Positions 45,705-56,247 of a stretch of 64,000 nucleotides of DNA are shown here, one piece after another; position 1 is the stretch's first letter; the number at the start of each line of letters is the position of its first letter. The notes beneath the pieces were generated by a model, which saw only the letters and a program-made list of their open reading frames with translations, did no database searches and was not told the origin of the DNA. Source of the stretch: Pegethrix bostrychoides GSE-TBD4-15B (GTDB lineage Bacteria > Cyanobacteriota > Cyanobacteriia > Elainellales > Elainellaceae). The DNA is taken from assembly GCA_019359155.1 (NCBI GenBank), contig JAHHHV010000079.1:1-64000 (forward strand), written 5' to 3'. The translations under genes were made by a program, and so were the position numbers.

Positions 45705-47198
45705 CTACCGAGGCTGAATGCCCTGACGTGAAGCCAGCCGCACCTTGCCCGCCGCCGCCCAGTCTTGCAGCAGCTGAATCTGATCCTGGGCTGTCCGCGC
45801 CAGAGGAATCAGCTGGCTGGCAGCCTCCAGAATATCTTGATTGGTAAAGTCGCGGTTCTGGCTAAAGCCGAGGTGCATGGCCTCAATCAGCATCTGTTCA
45901 ATTTCGGCTCCCGAAAAGTCGGGGGTTTCGTAGGCCAACCTGTCCAGGTCATAGCTCTGTAAGTTGTGAGGGCGCAGCCGCGACAGATGCACCGCAAAAA
46001 TGGCGCGTCGCTCCTCTTGGCTCGGTAGCCCCACAAAGAAAATCTCGTCAAACCGCCCCCGCCGCAGCATCTCCGGCGGCAAGGTCTGGATATTGTTGGC
46101 CGTGGCCACGACAAACACGGGCGACTTTTTCTCGGCCAGCCAGGTGATAAAAGTGCCGAAGACGCGGCTGGTCGTGCCTGCATCGCCTCGGCCATCAAAC
46201 CCAGTAAAGGCTTTGTCGATTTCGTCAATCCAGAGCACGCAGGGAGCCAGCGCCTCGGCTAGCTGGATCATCTGACGCGTCCGGGATTCTGACTCGCCCA
46301 CCAGCCCCGCAAACAGCCGCCCCACGTCCAGCCTCAGCAGTGGCAGATGCCAGTGGTGGGCAATTGCTTTGGCGCTCAATGATTTTCCCGTGCCCTGAAT
46401 TCCCACCAGCAGCAGCCCGCGCGGATGCGGTAAGCCATACTGTCGCGCCCGCTCCGAAAACGCGCCGCCCCGTCGCAGCAGCCAGTCTTTGAGATTGTCC
46501 AGCCCGCCAATGTCCGAGATCCGCTCGGTGGCGGGATAGAAGTCGAGGATTTGGGTTTGGCGAATGGTTTGCCGCTTTTCTTCCAGGATCAGCTCTAGGT
46601 CTTCGGCCTGCAATGCGCCATGCGTGACGATACCTTTGGCCAGCACTCGCCGGATTCGCTCCATCGACAGCCCCTGACAGCAACGCACTAGCTCGTCCAT
46701 CAGCTTCGGATCGGTAGATTGCCCGGTGCTAGCCAGAAGCTTTTCTAGCTCGGCCTGGATTTCGGTGAGGCTGGGCAGCGGAAACTCCAGCACCGTCAGC
46801 GCCTCGCTCAAATCTTCTGGAATGGTAAGCTGCGGCGAGATCAGCACAATATTTTTGGGCTGCGATTTCAGCAGGCGCGCCAGGTTACGCAGCTTGCGGG
46901 CAATCGCCACATCCTCTAAAAATCGGTGGTAGTCGCGCAGCACAAACACCGCAGGCACAGCGGCTGGCAGCTTTTCGACCAGCTCCAACGCCTGCAAAGG
47001 GTTACGGCGGCCAAAGCCTGCATCCGTGGGATTGCCCTGATAGCCCTCGACAAAATCCCAGATGTAGATGCCGCGATTCCCTTGCCGCTTCGCCGACTGA
47101 GCAATCGCCGCCTCCACCCGCTCCTCTTCGCGCGTTGGCACATAGATGAGCGGGTAGCGGGCGCGCAGCAGCAGTTCAAATTCGTCGTTAAAACTCAT
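45705..47198 (-). CDS. ycf46: Ycf46-type AAA ATPase
   Basis: The 497-residue protein begins [22 protein letters not shown], typical of Ycf46, conserved in cyanobacteria and algal plastids. The AAA module has Walker A GIQGTGKS (near 267), [11 protein letters not shown] as Walker B, a second-region ATANN and the arginine-finger region [16 protein letters not shown]-terminal lid domain follows. In Synechocystis a homolog has been linked to inorganic-carbon use, but the mechanism is unclear. It lies 58 bp downstream of the YceD gene, possibly the last gene of the rpmH-yidC operon. The frame's first ATG (47210) adds four residues. Confidence 0.93.
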   Translation of the reverse strand: MSFNDEFELLLRARYPLIYVPTREEERVEAAIAQSAKRQGNRGIYIWDFVEGYQGNPTDAGFGRRNPLQALELVEKLPAAVPAVFVLRDYHRFLEDVAIARKLRNLARLLKSQPKNIVLISPQLTIPEDLSEALTVLEFPLPSLTEIQAELEKLLASTGQSTDPKLMDELVRCCQGLSMERIRRVLAKGIVTHGALQAEDLELILEEKRQTIRQTQILDFYPATERISDIGGLDNLKDWLLRRGGAFSERARQYGLPHPRGLLLVGIQGTGKSLSAKAIAHHWHLPLLRLDVGRLFAGLVGESESRTRQMIQLAEALAPCVLWIDEIDKAFTGFDGRGDAGTTSRVFGTFITWLAEKKSPVFVVATANNIQTLPPEMLRRGRFDEIFFVGLPSQEERRAIFAVHLSRLRPHNLQSYDLDRLAYETPDFSGAEIEQMLIEAMHLGFSQNRDFTNQDILEAASQLIPLARTAQDQIQLLQDWAAAGKVRLASRQGIQPR

Positions 47199-47255
47199 GG
47201 GTAAAAGCAAGACGATGTTTTCATCATCTCATCCTGAGCCTAAAAGCAGAGACCG

Positions 47256-47780
47256 CTAGTTTTGCAGATTCTCGCCCTGCAAGTTTTCACTGAGCAACTG
47301 CAAAGACTGTAAGGAAGCCCAGCGGTGGTCAATCTGAGTCGGCGGCTCAGCCTCAAAGGGAATGCCCTGGCAAGCTGGATCGCAGAGCTGTTTAGGCGGC
47401 AGCGCTAGACAAAACTGCTCGTACAGCCAGTCTAAGGGCCGAAAGTAGCCGTCTGGCTCTAGCGTTTCAACCAGATCTTCTAGAGCGACCTCACGGTCTA
47501 GCAAATCAGCCAGCGGATCGTCCTCGGCGCGCTGGAGCCAAATGAACTCAGCCGCATCTACCCGCACCCGATGGTTGTACTGTTGCAGGCAGCGATCGCA
47601 GCTCAGCGTTACAATTGCCTCGGCATGGCCTTTGACATCCAGGTAAGTACCACAGTGCGTTACCAGCACTTCGCCCTGCACCGGAGTCAGCGTTTCCAGA
47701 TGGGGTAAATGGTGCAGCACGGTCAGCTTCTCGGTCTGCTCTGGCGCTTTGGCCAACTGCGGAATATAAATAACTTCCAT
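47256..47780 (-). CDS. YceD/DUF177 family protein
   Basis: The 174-residue protein has the DUF177 pattern VTLSCDRCLQQYNHRVRV, with a CxxC pair, then LDREVALEDLVETLE and LALPPKQLCDPACQGI with a second Cys pair, so metal binding is possible. In many bacteria the gene sits before rpmF and is tied to 23S rRNA and lipid metabolism; here it follows khpB. Between residues ~1 and 60 it is beta-rich. Confidence 0.88.
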   Translation of the reverse strand: MEVIYIPQLAKAPEQTEKLTVLHHLPHLETLTPVQGEVLVTHCGTYLDVKGHAEAIVTLSCDRCLQQYNHRVRVDAAEFIWLQRAEDDPLADLLDREVALEDLVETLEPDGYFRPLDWLYEQFCLALPPKQLCDPACQGIPFEAEPPTQIDHRWASLQSLQLLSENLQGENLQN

Positions 47781-47812
47781 AACTGCGCTCCTGCCTTTCT
47801 CCAGCCCTGACT

Positions 47813-48334
47813 CTACGGGGCTGTTTCCGTTTCGCCCATCAAACTCACCGCCAAACTCACCACCAAGCGTCGGTCAGGTTCCTTGCCGCGACTCTGGGTG
47901 GCCAAATCGCTGTAGGTGGCTTTTAAGTAGGTATGCACCTGCCGCCGCTCAGCTGCAGAGAGAGCCGCCATTTCGTATTCGCCTCCCGTTTCGCGCACCT
48001 GGAGTACAGCAGCTTCTGCAAGGGCTTGCAACTCGGCCTGTCGCTGCATCCGGTAGCCTGCCAGCTCCACGGTGTAGGCCGTCTGTGCTCCTTCAGCTTT
48101 GCCAATATTCAGGATCGTGTTGGCCAGATACTGGATCGCGTCGAGACCGCTGCCGCCTGTGCCAATCAGCGCCTCAGTTTGAGCGGGGCTGAGAGCCGCT
48201 TGGTCAATCACTAGCCAGCAGCTGCCCTCGGCCTCAGTCTGGCTCTGGTCAACCTGCACGGCGGCGGGCAAGCAAGCGAGCCGCAACATCTCTTCTAGCC
48301 ACTGCTGGCCTTGCTGAATCTGCTGTGCATCCAT
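47813..48334 (-). CDS. khpB: KhpB/Jag family RNA-binding protein
   Basis: The 173-residue protein has a KH-like domain (about 35-95; IGTGGSGLDAIQYLANTIL) and a C-terminal R3H-type domain (about 110-165; MAALSAAERRQVHTYLKAT, then SRGKEPDRRLVVSL). The usual N-terminal Jag domain is short. It starts 4 bp downstream of the yidC stop and occupies the usual position after yidC. Confidence 0.92.
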   Translation of the reverse strand: MDAQQIQQGQQWLEEMLRLACLPAAVQVDQSQTEAEGSCWLVIDQAALSPAQTEALIGTGGSGLDAIQYLANTILNIGKAEGAQTAYTVELAGYRMQRQAELQALAEAAVLQVRETGGEYEMAALSAAERRQVHTYLKATYSDLATQSRGKEPDRRLVVSLAVSLMGETETAP

Positions 48335-48337
48335 GGG

Positions 48338-49621
48338 CTAAGCTTTCTTCTGAGGGCTAGAATCTCCGCTGGGGGAGGCTTTCGTCACTTTTGACTTGGT
48401 GGCTTTGGGGGTTGCCTTGGGGGGTTGCTTGGAGGTAGCCTTCGGCGTCTGCTTGGCTGACTTGGCCTCAGGCTTGGTCTCTGCCTTAGTGGCTTCAGCT
48501 TTAGCTTTTGGCTCAAACGGCAGAGCCTCACGCGACTCTAGCTTTTTCTCTTCGGCATCCACAATTTTTTGCAGATTTTCGGGCAGCGGCTCTTTTGACA
48601 AGATGTAGGTCTGAGCAGTCTGGAAAATATTGGCAATCACCATATACATCAGCACCCCAGCCGGCAGCGGAAAAAACAGGAACATGCCGGAGAAAATAAT
48701 CGGGGTGAAGCGGTTGACCGCCGCCTGCTGAGGATTTGCGCCAGTATTCTGCCCCTGCCCTGACAGCAGCTGGTTGATGTACAGGCTGACTCCGAAGAAC
48801 AGCACCATGATCAAGATGTCCCAGTTGATGCTGTTGTTCTCGCCAAACGCGCCGACCCGACCCAGCGCCTTAATGAACAGGAAGCCCTTATTGGCTGCCA
48901 AACCGGGAACTGTGCCTTGCAGGGTGACTTCGCCAGGGCTGACAGCTTCGAGATTGCCGTCTTCGTCTACGTTGACGAGTTCCTCCCCTTTGGTAATCTG
49001 CCAGTGGGGTTGCAGCTCGGTCTCAGGATATTCAGCGATCAGCTCGTTCAGCGGCGTGCCGGTGGCGGTCTGAAACAGGACATGCGTTTTTTCGCCCACG
49101 GCAAGCTGGTTGCCGCCGGGTAAGACAGCAGAAATAGGCGCATGTACGTTGTCTGAGACGTAAATATTTTGCGGTTTGGTGACAAATGCCTGCGGCTGGA
49201 TCTGCTCAATTTGTTCGCGGGGCAGAATCTGCATATCCACCGTGTAGTTGATGTCTGAGAACGGCGATCCCCGCAGTGTGGCGAACAGCGCAAACAGGAT
49301 CGGCATCTGCAAAATCACCGGAAAGCAGCCCGCTAGCGGGTTGCCAAACTCCTTGTAGACTTTGCCCATTTCCTCCTGCTGCTTGGTCGGATCGTCTTTG
49401 TAGCGCTCCTGCACTTCCTTGACGCGCTTCTGCATGGCGGGTTGCGCCACCTTCATGCGGCGCATACTCCGAATTGAGCCAGCGCTGAGCGGATAGAGCG
49501 CAAACCGAATCACCAGCGTGAGCGCCACAATGGCTAGACCGTAGCTGGGCACAATCCCATAGAAAAAATCTAGGATCGGCAGCATTACATTGTCTGAGAG
49601 GAATCCGATGCCAAAATCCAT
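48338..49621 (-). CDS. yidC: membrane protein insertase YidC
   Basis: YidC/Oxa1/Alb3 inserts membrane proteins, including thylakoid proteins, with or without SecYEG. The 427-residue protein has the first conserved helix ([30 protein letters not shown]), the cytosolic loop [43 protein letters not shown], and the later helices ([18 protein letters not shown]). A periplasmic insert lies between, and the last ~70 residues are a Lys/Ala/Pro-rich tail that may contact ribosomes. The gene order rpmH-rnpA-PH-yidC-khpB is conserved. Confidence 0.97.
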   Translation of the reverse strand: MDFGIGFLSDNVMLPILDFFYGIVPSYGLAIVALTLVIRFALYPLSAGSIRSMRRMKVAQPAMQKRVKEVQERYKDDPTKQQEEMGKVYKEFGNPLAGCFPVILQMPILFALFATLRGSPFSDINYTVDMQILPREQIEQIQPQAFVTKPQNIYVSDNVHAPISAVLPGGNQLAVGEKTHVLFQTATGTPLNELIAEYPETELQPHWQITKGEELVNVDEDGNLEAVSPGEVTLQGTVPGLAANKGFLFIKALGRVGAFGENNSINWDILIMVLFFGVSLYINQLLSGQGQNTGANPQQAAVNRFTPIIFSGMFLFFPLPAGVLMYMVIANIFQTAQTYILSKEPLPENLQKIVDAEEKKLESREALPFEPKAKAEATKAETKPEAKSAKQTPKATSKQPPKATPKATKSKVTKASPSGDSSPQKKA

Positions 49622-49695
49622 GCGCTGTATCTACCTAACGTGGGTTCAAATTCAGATCTGATGCCTTGCTGAGTGCCGCGAGACTCTGCCACCTG

Positions 49696-50088
49696 CTACT
49701 GGCCAATTGCGCCGCTGGCGTTTTGAGCCTTGAGAGACAGCTTTTGGTTGATGTAGTCATAGATTTCGCGGAAGCGGGGCAAAGCTCGCAGTTCCAAACG
49801 ACTGCCGTCTTTGAGCGTAATCACCATGTCGCCCCAAGCCCCCAAGCCGCGAGGCACGGTCACGACTTTAGCAATTTCTGAGTAGATGATATCGGAGCGG
49901 TCGCGTCCCATCCAACCCCCAATAACCGAAATGCGTCGGTCGGTAATCCGATAGCGTAGCCAGATGGCTCGACTCACTGCCCCAGCAGTCAGCGGCAGGC
50001 AAATCACCGTAAATCCCAGCAGAATATTAAAAATCAGGTCGCCAAGATGGGGGCCACCTTCGTAAAACACTTCTTCTTTAACGCCCAT
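49696..50088 (-). CDS. PH domain (bPH2 type) membrane protein
   Basis: The 130-residue protein has a hydrophobic segment (about 20-43; FNILLGFTVICLPLTAGAVSRAI). A small bacterial PH-like domain follows (YRITDRRISVIGGWMGRDRSDIIYSEIAKV), then LEL and IYDYINQKLS. It is probably membrane-attached. Its start overlaps the rnpA end by 11 bp, so it is in the rpmH-rnpA-yidC operon, where a cyanobacterial PH-domain gene is often found. Confidence 0.87.
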   Translation of the reverse strand: MGVKEEVFYEGGPHLGDLIFNILLGFTVICLPLTAGAVSRAIWLRYRITDRRISVIGGWMGRDRSDIIYSEIAKVVTVPRGLGAWGDMVITLKDGSRLELRALPRFREIYDYINQKLSLKAQNASGAIGQ

Positions 50089-50464
50089 TGATCACTTTTG
50101 CCCTGCACAATAACTGCTCTAATTCTTGCAGAAATTGTTCATAACTGCACTGAGTAGCGCTGGGCTTCACGACTACTACAAGCTGCCAGCCTGCGGCAAC
50201 CTGCGGCAGCAACGCCCGAAAGCTAGCCTTAAGTTGACGCTTGATCCGGTTGCGGATCACCGCTCGCTTACTCACTTTCTGACTAATTGAGATGCCAATC
50301 TGAGTGGGGGCATTCGCTGGCTCCAGCGTCAGCGATGCCTTGATAGTAGGCTTCAGTCGTAGCGCTCTTAACGCCAAATTTGGGCTGGACTGCCGTGAGC
50401 CAACCTGATAGACCGCATTAAAATCCTGCCGATGCCGGAGTCGATGAGCTTTGGGCAGAGACAC
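50078..50464 (-). CDS. rnpA: ribonuclease P protein component RnpA
   Basis: RnpA is the protein subunit of RNase P, which matures tRNA 5' ends. The 128-residue basic protein has LPKAHRLRHRQDFNAVYQVG, IGISISQKVSKRAVIRNRIKRQLKASFR (the RNR motif) and the C-terminal WQLVVVVKPSATQCSYEQFLQEL. It is 31 bp downstream of rpmH. The rnpB RNA gene is not in the window. Confidence 0.97.
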   Translation of the reverse strand: MSLPKAHRLRHRQDFNAVYQVGSRQSSPNLALRALRLKPTIKASLTLEPANAPTQIGISISQKVSKRAVIRNRIKRQLKASFRALLPQVAAGWQLVVVVKPSATQCSYEQFLQELEQLLCRAKVINGR

Positions 50465-50495
50465 GATCAGAATTGGTCTCTAGGGGATTCAGCGC

Positions 50496-50639
50496 TCAGC
50501 CCGATACCGACAGCCTAGCGCGACCGCGACTCCGGCGTGCCCGAATCACGCGCCGTCCGGTGGCTGTCCGCATTCTCGTCCGAAACCCCGACACTCTTCT
50601 CCGCTTACGGCTGGTTCCTTCAAGCGTCCGCTTCGTCAT
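50496..50639 (-). CDS. rpmH: 50S ribosomal protein L34
   Basis: This 47-residue, very basic protein starts [20 protein letters not shown] and continues [20 protein letters not shown], the L34 pattern. It precedes rnpA on the same strand, the conserved bacterial order. The start is ATG 50639. It is the first gene of the operon, whose promoter should lie at about 50640-50740. Confidence 0.97.
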   Translation of the reverse strand: MTKRTLEGTSRKRRRVSGFRTRMRTATGRRVIRARRSRGRARLSVSG

Positions 50640-50741
50640 AACTACCTGCCCTACATCTCAAAAAGTCACAGTCTATAAATATAGCATTTTGTTTCAGATG
50701 GTGAGGGAAGCGCGCTCAAGCTAATCTCGGGCACAGCGTCT

Positions 50742-52334
50742 TTACGGCTGCCGCTGCTTGAACAGCGCTTCTATCTGAGGCGAAAGATTGAGCGTGCCGG
50801 AACGCAAGTGCAAATCTCGCTGCGGGAACGGAATCTCAATTTGCCGCTCTCGCAGCAGTGCAAAAATCCGAAAATAGAGATCGCTTTTTAAGATGAACTG
50901 ATGGCTGGGCTGAGTAATCCAAACGAGTAGATCAAAATCTAGCGAGCTCTCGCCAAATCCAGTAAAAAAGACCTGCGGCGGCGGACTGCTCAGCACCTCA
51001 TGATGGCTTTGAGCCGCCTCTAAGAGCGTTGTTTTGACTGCTTCGGGTTCAGAGCTGTAGGCTACGCCAACCGGCAGGTGCAGCCGCGAAATTGGGTTGC
51101 GGTGGCTCCAGTTGATCACCTCTTCTTCTAGAAAGCGCGAGTTGGGCAAAATGATCGAGACGTGATCCATCGTGCGAATCTCGGTGCTGCGTCCGCCAAT
51201 CCGCTCCACGGTTCCCTTAAAGCTCCCCACCTCCACAAAATCCCCGACCTGGATGGGTCGCTCAAAAACTAGCACTAGGCCGCTGCCAAAGTCTTTGACG
51301 ATATTCTGCAAGCCGAAGCCAATCCCGACGCCCAGCGCACTCGCCAGAATCGTCAGCGAGCTGATGTCCAGCCCCCAAATTTGCAGCACCACCAGCGTCC
51401 CAATGGTGATCAGGCTGTATTTGGTCAGCGTGGCAATCACCTCTTGCCCCCCTCGGCTCAACCCGGCTAGGTGTAGCACCCGCGAGCGCAGCAGATTTGT
51501 CGCCATGCCCGCCAGTGAAAACAGCGCTAGCAGCAGCAGCGCCAGCAGCAGCAGATCAATGACTGAATAGGCATTTCGACCCAGCGTCATCAGCGGCGAA
51601 GTCAAGCTGGTGAACAGTGCCTCAGAAACTCGGTAGCTCCAAGCGCGGCTGAGCGGGAACAGGTTGGCAATATAGAGCGCGGCACCTATCCAGAGTCCAG
51701 CCTGAACCAGCGCCAGCAGCAGCTTTGAGAGTCCCTCAACAGGCCGCGAAGGTTTACTGGCATCTGTTGGCATGTGCAAGAGCTGCTGCAAAGACTGCAA
51801 GCCTCGCTGCTGTGCCCGCCTCAGCCCGAGATGCAGCGCTGCCACAGCTAAGATAATGCCGATGGCTAGGGCGATGGTCTTTTGCAGGTAAGCCGGACGA
51901 CGCTCGGCCAGTGCCTGCCGCAGTTTGGTTTGCAGCCGCTCCTGCCAGATGATCGCCTGCTCGTCGGGCGTGCTGTTGGGCTGGGCATCCTGCTCGGTGA
52001 CGGTGAGCAGATAGCGGTCGTTGAGCAGCAGGGTCGGCAGGCGGTTGCGCGGCTCAATTTTGACGCTCAGCGGTTTGGCCATCTGCAAGGCGGCTTGGAG
52101 CTGAAGGCTGATCAAATCGGCTCGCGCTTGGGCGCTGTACTGCCCCGCGTCGCTGATTTGAAAGATCGGCTGACCGTCTAGCGTCACGGTTGCTTCGGAT
52201 GTCGTTGATTCAGGGGCAGTCCGCGAGCCAGCCTGAGCCAGCGCTGAGGGCGATCCCAGTCTCAGCACCAGCAGCAGCGCAATCCCAAAGCAGATGATCG
52301 CTCGCAGCAGCCGGATCGGGAGTTGATTTCGCAT
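50742..52334 (-). CDS. MscS-family mechanosensitive channel
   Basis: The 530-residue protein starts at ATG 52334 with a signal peptide (LLRAIICFGIALLLVLRL, then ALA). The frame is open to 52451 but that extension is not plausible. A periplasmic domain (about 35-150) precedes several transmembrane helices. The MscS core has ILASALGVGIGFGLQNIVKDFGSGLVLVFERPIQVGDFVEV, then the beta domain with GTVERIGGRSTEIRTMDHVSIILPNS and a C-terminal alpha/beta domain. It opens under osmotic tension or acts as a small-solute channel. It lies 95 bp downstream of the hybrid kinase gene. Confidence 0.94.
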   Translation of the reverse strand: MRNQLPIRLLRAIICFGIALLLVLRLGSPSALAQAGSRTAPESTTSEATVTLDGQPIFQISDAGQYSAQARADLISLQLQAALQMAKPLSVKIEPRNRLPTLLLNDRYLLTVTEQDAQPNSTPDEQAIIWQERLQTKLRQALAERRPAYLQKTIALAIGIILAVAALHLGLRRAQQRGLQSLQQLLHMPTDASKPSRPVEGLSKLLLALVQAGLWIGAALYIANLFPLSRAWSYRVSEALFTSLTSPLMTLGRNAYSVIDLLLLALLLLALFSLAGMATNLLRSRVLHLAGLSRGGQEVIATLTKYSLITIGTLVVLQIWGLDISSLTILASALGVGIGFGLQNIVKDFGSGLVLVFERPIQVGDFVEVGSFKGTVERIGGRSTEIRTMDHVSIILPNSRFLEEEVINWSHRNPISRLHLPVGVAYSSEPEAVKTTLLEAAQSHHEVLSSPPPQVFFTGFGESSLDFDLLVWITQPSHQFILKSDLYFRIFALLRERQIEIPFPQRDLHLRSGTLNLSPQIEALFKQRQP

Positions 52335-52429
52335 CGTTTTTGAGAAGATTGAGGAGATTGGGAAGCAGCAGTCTATCCAAAATAGTAACGATATCAACAC
52401 CCGTCTCTCTTGATTGGCGGCTCGCAGTT

Positions 52430-55400
52430 CTAGCCACGCCCGTAGAGCCAAACCCGCATCAGCGACAGCAATTGCTCGGTGTCAACGGGCTTAGTAATGT
52501 AGTCGGAGGCTCCGGCTTCGAGGCACTTTTCGCGGTCGCCCTGCATGGCTTTAGCAGTGAGCGCAATAATCGGCAAAGCTAGGAATTGAGGTTGCTGGCG
52601 GATGGCGCGGGTGGTTTCATAGCCGTCCATTTCTGGCATCATCACGTCCATTAACACAATGTTCGTATCTGGATTAGCAGCAAGCTGTTCGATACCGTCT
52701 CTGCCGTTTTCAGCGTAGATAATCTGCATCTGGTAGCGCTCTAGCAACCCCGTCAGGGCAAAGATATTTCGCACGTCGTCATCGACAATCAGCACCTTTT
52801 TGCCAGTCAGCACCGGATCTTCATGGCGAGACTGCTCCAGCATATTACGCTTGGGCTGCGGCAGGTTGGCCTGGACGCGATGCAAAAACAGGGCTGTTTC
52901 GTCGAGCAGTCGTTCGGGCGAGCGTACGTCCTTAACAATGATTGTTTCGGCAAAGCGACGTAGCTCGGTTTCTTCCTGACGGCTCAGTTCTTTGCCCGTG
53001 TAGACAATAATCGGCAGCTTGGTCAAGCGCTCGTTCTGCTTAATCTGATTGAGCAGTTCAAAGCCGCTGATATCCGGCAAGCCCAGATCCAGGACAATGC
53101 AGTCAAACAACTGCGACTGTAGCAGATTCAGCGCTTCTGCTCCGGTATGCACCGCTGTACTCTTCACGTCTCCGTTACCAATTAGCTCAATGATACTCTG
53201 TGCCTGCATCGGATCATCTTCAATGACTAAAAGCTGCTTCACCCGACGTTCTACAAAACCTTTGATGTTGGTCAGCGCCTGCCGAATGGTTTCCGCCGAG
53301 ACTGGCTTTTGCGAATAGGCAATGGCACCCGCCTGCAAGCCGCGCTGCTGCTCCTCATCCACCGAGAGAATATGCACCGGAATATGGCGCGTGTTGGGGT
53401 TGTGCTTTAGCCTGTCGAGAATTGTCCAGCCGTCCATGTCGGGCAGCCGCAAATCGAGCATCACCGCCACGGGCAGGAAATTTTGCGCCAGCGTCAGTCC
53501 ATCGCCGCCCGTCGCTGCCACCAGCGCCTTGAAGCCTTGCTGATGCGCCATTTCCAGCAGAATTTGGGCAAAGTTGAGGTCATCTTCAATGATCAGCAAA
53601 ACTCGATCATCTGGCTGAATGCTACTGCGATCATCTGCGAGTGCGGCGGGCAGCGGCGGCGCAGCAGACAGGGACGGCAGGGCAGCAGGCAGGGACGGCA
53701 GGGCAGCAGGCACAACAGGCAGCGCTGGGGCAGCAGGCGGCAACGAAGCGGCGGGTGGCTGGGTCGGCAAATACAGCGTGAAGCGGCTGCCCTGATTAGG
53801 CTGACTTACCAGCTCAATTTGACCGCCCAACAGCTGAGCCAGCTCGCGGCTGATTGACAGCCCTAGTCCGGTGCCGCCGTATTTGCGGCTGGTTGTGCCG
53901 TCCGCCTGCTGGAAGGCTTCAAAAATAATTTTCTGCTTGTCGGCCTGGATACCAATCCCGGTATCTTCCACGGTGAAGGCAACTGCTGCCTGCGGCTGAC
54001 TGGACTCTCGCCCCAGCGCTTTTTGGACAGGCGCAATTTGCAACTTCACGCTGCCCCGCTCGGTAAATTTGAAGGCGTTGGAGAGCAGATTTTTCAAGAC
54101 CTGCTGGAGGCGCTTGGGGTCAGTGGTGAGGCTGGCGAGCAGCGCTGGATCGAGGTTGACCTGGAACTCTAGCTGTTTGTCCCGGGCAGTCTGCTCAAAG
54201 GTGCGAGTCAAGAACATGCTGAGGTCAGCAAAGGGCATCACTTCTAGGTTCAGCGCCATCATCCCTGACTCAATTTTGGCCAGATCGAGAATATCGTTGA
54301 TCAGCTCCAGCAGGTCAGTTCCGGCTGAGTAGATCGTGCGGCTGTAGTCAACCTGCCGCTCGCTGAGGTTGCCGTCGCTGTTTTCAGAGAGCAGCCGCGC
54401 CAGAATCAGCAGGCTGTTCAGCGGCGTTCGCAGCTCATGCGACATATTCGCCAAAAATTCCGACTTGTATTTGGAGCTGAGCGCCAGCTCTTCGGCCTTT
54501 TGAAAGAGCTGCTGGCGAGCCGCCTCAATCTCCTGATTTTTCTGCTCGGTTTCGCGCTTTTGCAGCGCCAGCAGCTCGGCTTTTTCTTCCAGCTCTTCGT
54601 TCAGCTGCTGTAGCTCCTCGTTGGTTTGCTGTAGCTCTTCCTGCTGCTCTTTGAGCAACGCCTCTGAATCACGCAGATCGCTGGCCTGGATCTCTAGCTG
54701 GCGGTTGCTGTCTTCTAAACGCGCCTGTCGATTTTGCAACTCTTGCGCCAGCGCCTGCGACTGGATCAACAGCTCGCTGGTGCGGTTGTCTGCGGCAATC
54801 GTGGTTAAGACAATGCCAATGCTATCAGCAATCCGATCGAGAAACTTGAGGTTGACTTCGCTGAACGGCTGAAGCGAGGCTAGTTCGATCACTGCCGTCA
54901 CCTGATCTTCAAACAGCACGGGCAACACTACAATGTTAATCGGTGGAATTTCGCCTAGCCCAGAGCTGATCTGAATATAGTCGCTGGGGACATGGGTGAG
55001 CACAAACCGCTGCTTTTCTAGCGCCGCCTGCCCCACCAGCCCCTCCCCCAGTTGAAACTGATTGCTTAAATGCTTGCGTGACTGATAGGCATAGCTGCCC
55101 AAAAGCCGCAGCACTGGCGGCTCGGCCTCTGCATCTAGGCGATAGAACAAGCCCTGCTGCGCCTCTACCAGCGGCGCAATTGCCGAGAGGATCAGCTGCG
55201 CCACCTGAGTCAAGTCGCGCTGCCCTTGCAGCCGTTGAGTAATCTGAGCCAGGTTGGTCGTTAGCCAGGACTGCTCCTCGTTTTTGCGGGTACTTTCGCG
55301 TAGGTTGCTCACCATCTGGCTGAAGGCGTTATTGAGCTGACCGATTTCATCTTGACGCGGAGTTAACGGCAGATCTGTGGAGAGATCGCCGTCGCTGATC

Positions 55401-56065
55401 CGTTCAGCGGCTGTCACGAGATTTTCTAACGGTCTAGAGATATTGCGAGCTAAAGCCAGACCAATCAGCCCTAGTAGCAGTGCATATAAGGGGATACCGT
55501 AAAGAATAGTATTGAGTGAATCAACCGTAGACTGGCGGGTTAAGGCTGAGCGCTTCTCTAGAAGATTCCGCTCTTCTTGTTCTATTGCACCCAAAATTTC
55601 TTTGATCTGGCCAGTAATTTGCAGCCCGCGCCCGCGCGGCAGGTTTTGCTGATTAGATTCAATGCCCTGTTGCCGCAGTTCAATTCGCTGCTGCATCAAA
55701 TCGATTCGGTTCTTGATCACTGGCTCTAGCTGATCGAGACGGCGCTGCTGCTCAGGATTATCTAAGGTGAGCCGTCGCAGCTCTTGGAGCGCCTGATTGA
55801 GTGCCACCACAGCTTGGTTATAGGACGGCAGATAGGCATCGTCAGCGGTGAGCAAATAGCCTCGATTGTTAGACTCTGCGCCATTGAGCTGACCATCCAA
55901 TAGCTTCAGCTGCCCCAGTACGTTGAAGGTATGGGCTTCGCGCTCTGAAGTCTCGATCAGCCGCTGAATGCCTTGATAGGCCACAGCAGAGATTATGCTG
56001 AAGATGGCGAGTCCGAGGGCAAAGCTGGCCGCAACTTTCGTGCCAATTTTGATGCGTCTAAACAT
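52430..56065 (-). CDS. hybrid sensor histidine kinase with CHASE3-like, HAMP, GAF and three receivers
   Basis: From ATG 56065 the kinase is 1211 residues; the longer frame to 56218 adds an unlikely 51. It has TM helices near 12-29 and 188-207 around a helical CHASE3-like sensor, HAMP (208-260), a GAF domain (about 285-425), and a coiled coil (430-525). HisKA follows with H543 in FLANMSHELRTPLN, then HATPase with N box and GTGLGLSI. Past a PAALPSL repeat linker come three receiver domains, with Asp in VMLDLRLPDMDG, IVLDLGLPDISG and VLMDVMMPEMDG. It lies divergently from cheR-cheB and upstream of an MscS gene. Confidence 0.94.
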   Translation of the reverse strand: MFRRIKIGTKVAASFALGLAIFSIISAVAYQGIQRLIETSEREAHTFNVLGQLKLLDGQLNGAESNNRGYLLTADDAYLPSYNQAVVALNQALQELRRLTLDNPEQQRRLDQLEPVIKNRIDLMQQRIELRQQGIESNQQNLPRGRGLQITGQIKEILGAIEQEERNLLEKRSALTRQSTVDSLNTILYGIPLYALLLGLIGLALARNISRPLENLVTAAERISDGDLSTDLPLTPRQDEIGQLNNAFSQMVSNLRESTRKNEEQSWLTTNLAQITQRLQGQRDLTQVAQLILSAIAPLVEAQQGLFYRLDAEAEPPVLRLLGSYAYQSRKHLSNQFQLGEGLVGQAALEKQRFVLTHVPSDYIQISSGLGEIPPINIVVLPVLFEDQVTAVIELASLQPFSEVNLKFLDRIADSIGIVLTTIAADNRTSELLIQSQALAQELQNRQARLEDSNRQLEIQASDLRDSEALLKEQQEELQQTNEELQQLNEELEEKAELLALQKRETEQKNQEIEAARQQLFQKAEELALSSKYKSEFLANMSHELRTPLNSLLILARLLSENSDGNLSERQVDYSRTIYSAGTDLLELINDILDLAKIESGMMALNLEVMPFADLSMFLTRTFEQTARDKQLEFQVNLDPALLASLTTDPKRLQQVLKNLLSNAFKFTERGSVKLQIAPVQKALGRESSQPQAAVAFTVEDTGIGIQADKQKIIFEAFQQADGTTSRKYGGTGLGLSISRELAQLLGGQIELVSQPNQGSRFTLYLPTQPPAASLPPAAPALPVVPAALPSLPAALPSLSAAPPLPAALADDRSSIQPDDRVLLIIEDDLNFAQILLEMAHQQGFKALVAATGGDGLTLAQNFLPVAVMLDLRLPDMDGWTILDRLKHNPNTRHIPVHILSVDEEQQRGLQAGAIAYSQKPVSAETIRQALTNIKGFVERRVKQLLVIEDDPMQAQSIIELIGNGDVKSTAVHTGAEALNLLQSQLFDCIVLDLGLPDISGFELLNQIKQNERLTKLPIIVYTGKELSRQEETELRRFAETIIVKDVRSPERLLDETALFLHRVQANLPQPKRNMLEQSRHEDPVLTGKKVLIVDDDVRNIFALTGLLERYQMQIIYAENGRDGIEQLAANPDTNIVLMDVMMPEMDGYETTRAIRQQPQFLALPIIALTAKAMQGDREKCLEAGASDYITKPVDTEQLLSLMRVWLYGRG
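53650..53745 (-). repeat. in-frame repeat in the kinase linker
   Basis: A 21-bp-like unit (agggacggcagggcagcaggc and variants) repeats in tandem and encodes PAALPSL units between the kinase core and the first receiver. Confidence 0.7.
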
Positions 56066-56247
56066 GAATCGAGCAAATAACCATAGACTAACTCTATCTT
56101 TTGACGCAAGAAAATCGCCCGAAAGATAGATTTGTAGCGCTGCCCTATCTCGCGATGGGTGAAGGTTGAGCAGGCGAAATTCTATGCTGGAGGCATTTGC
56201 TGGAGACGTTGTGATCAACTGGTTGGAGCTAGGTTATTTGAGCGGAA

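Noticed and set aside
49641-49680. tRNA T-arm-like ggttcaaat sequence
   Set aside because: No acceptor, D or anticodon stems can be formed around it.
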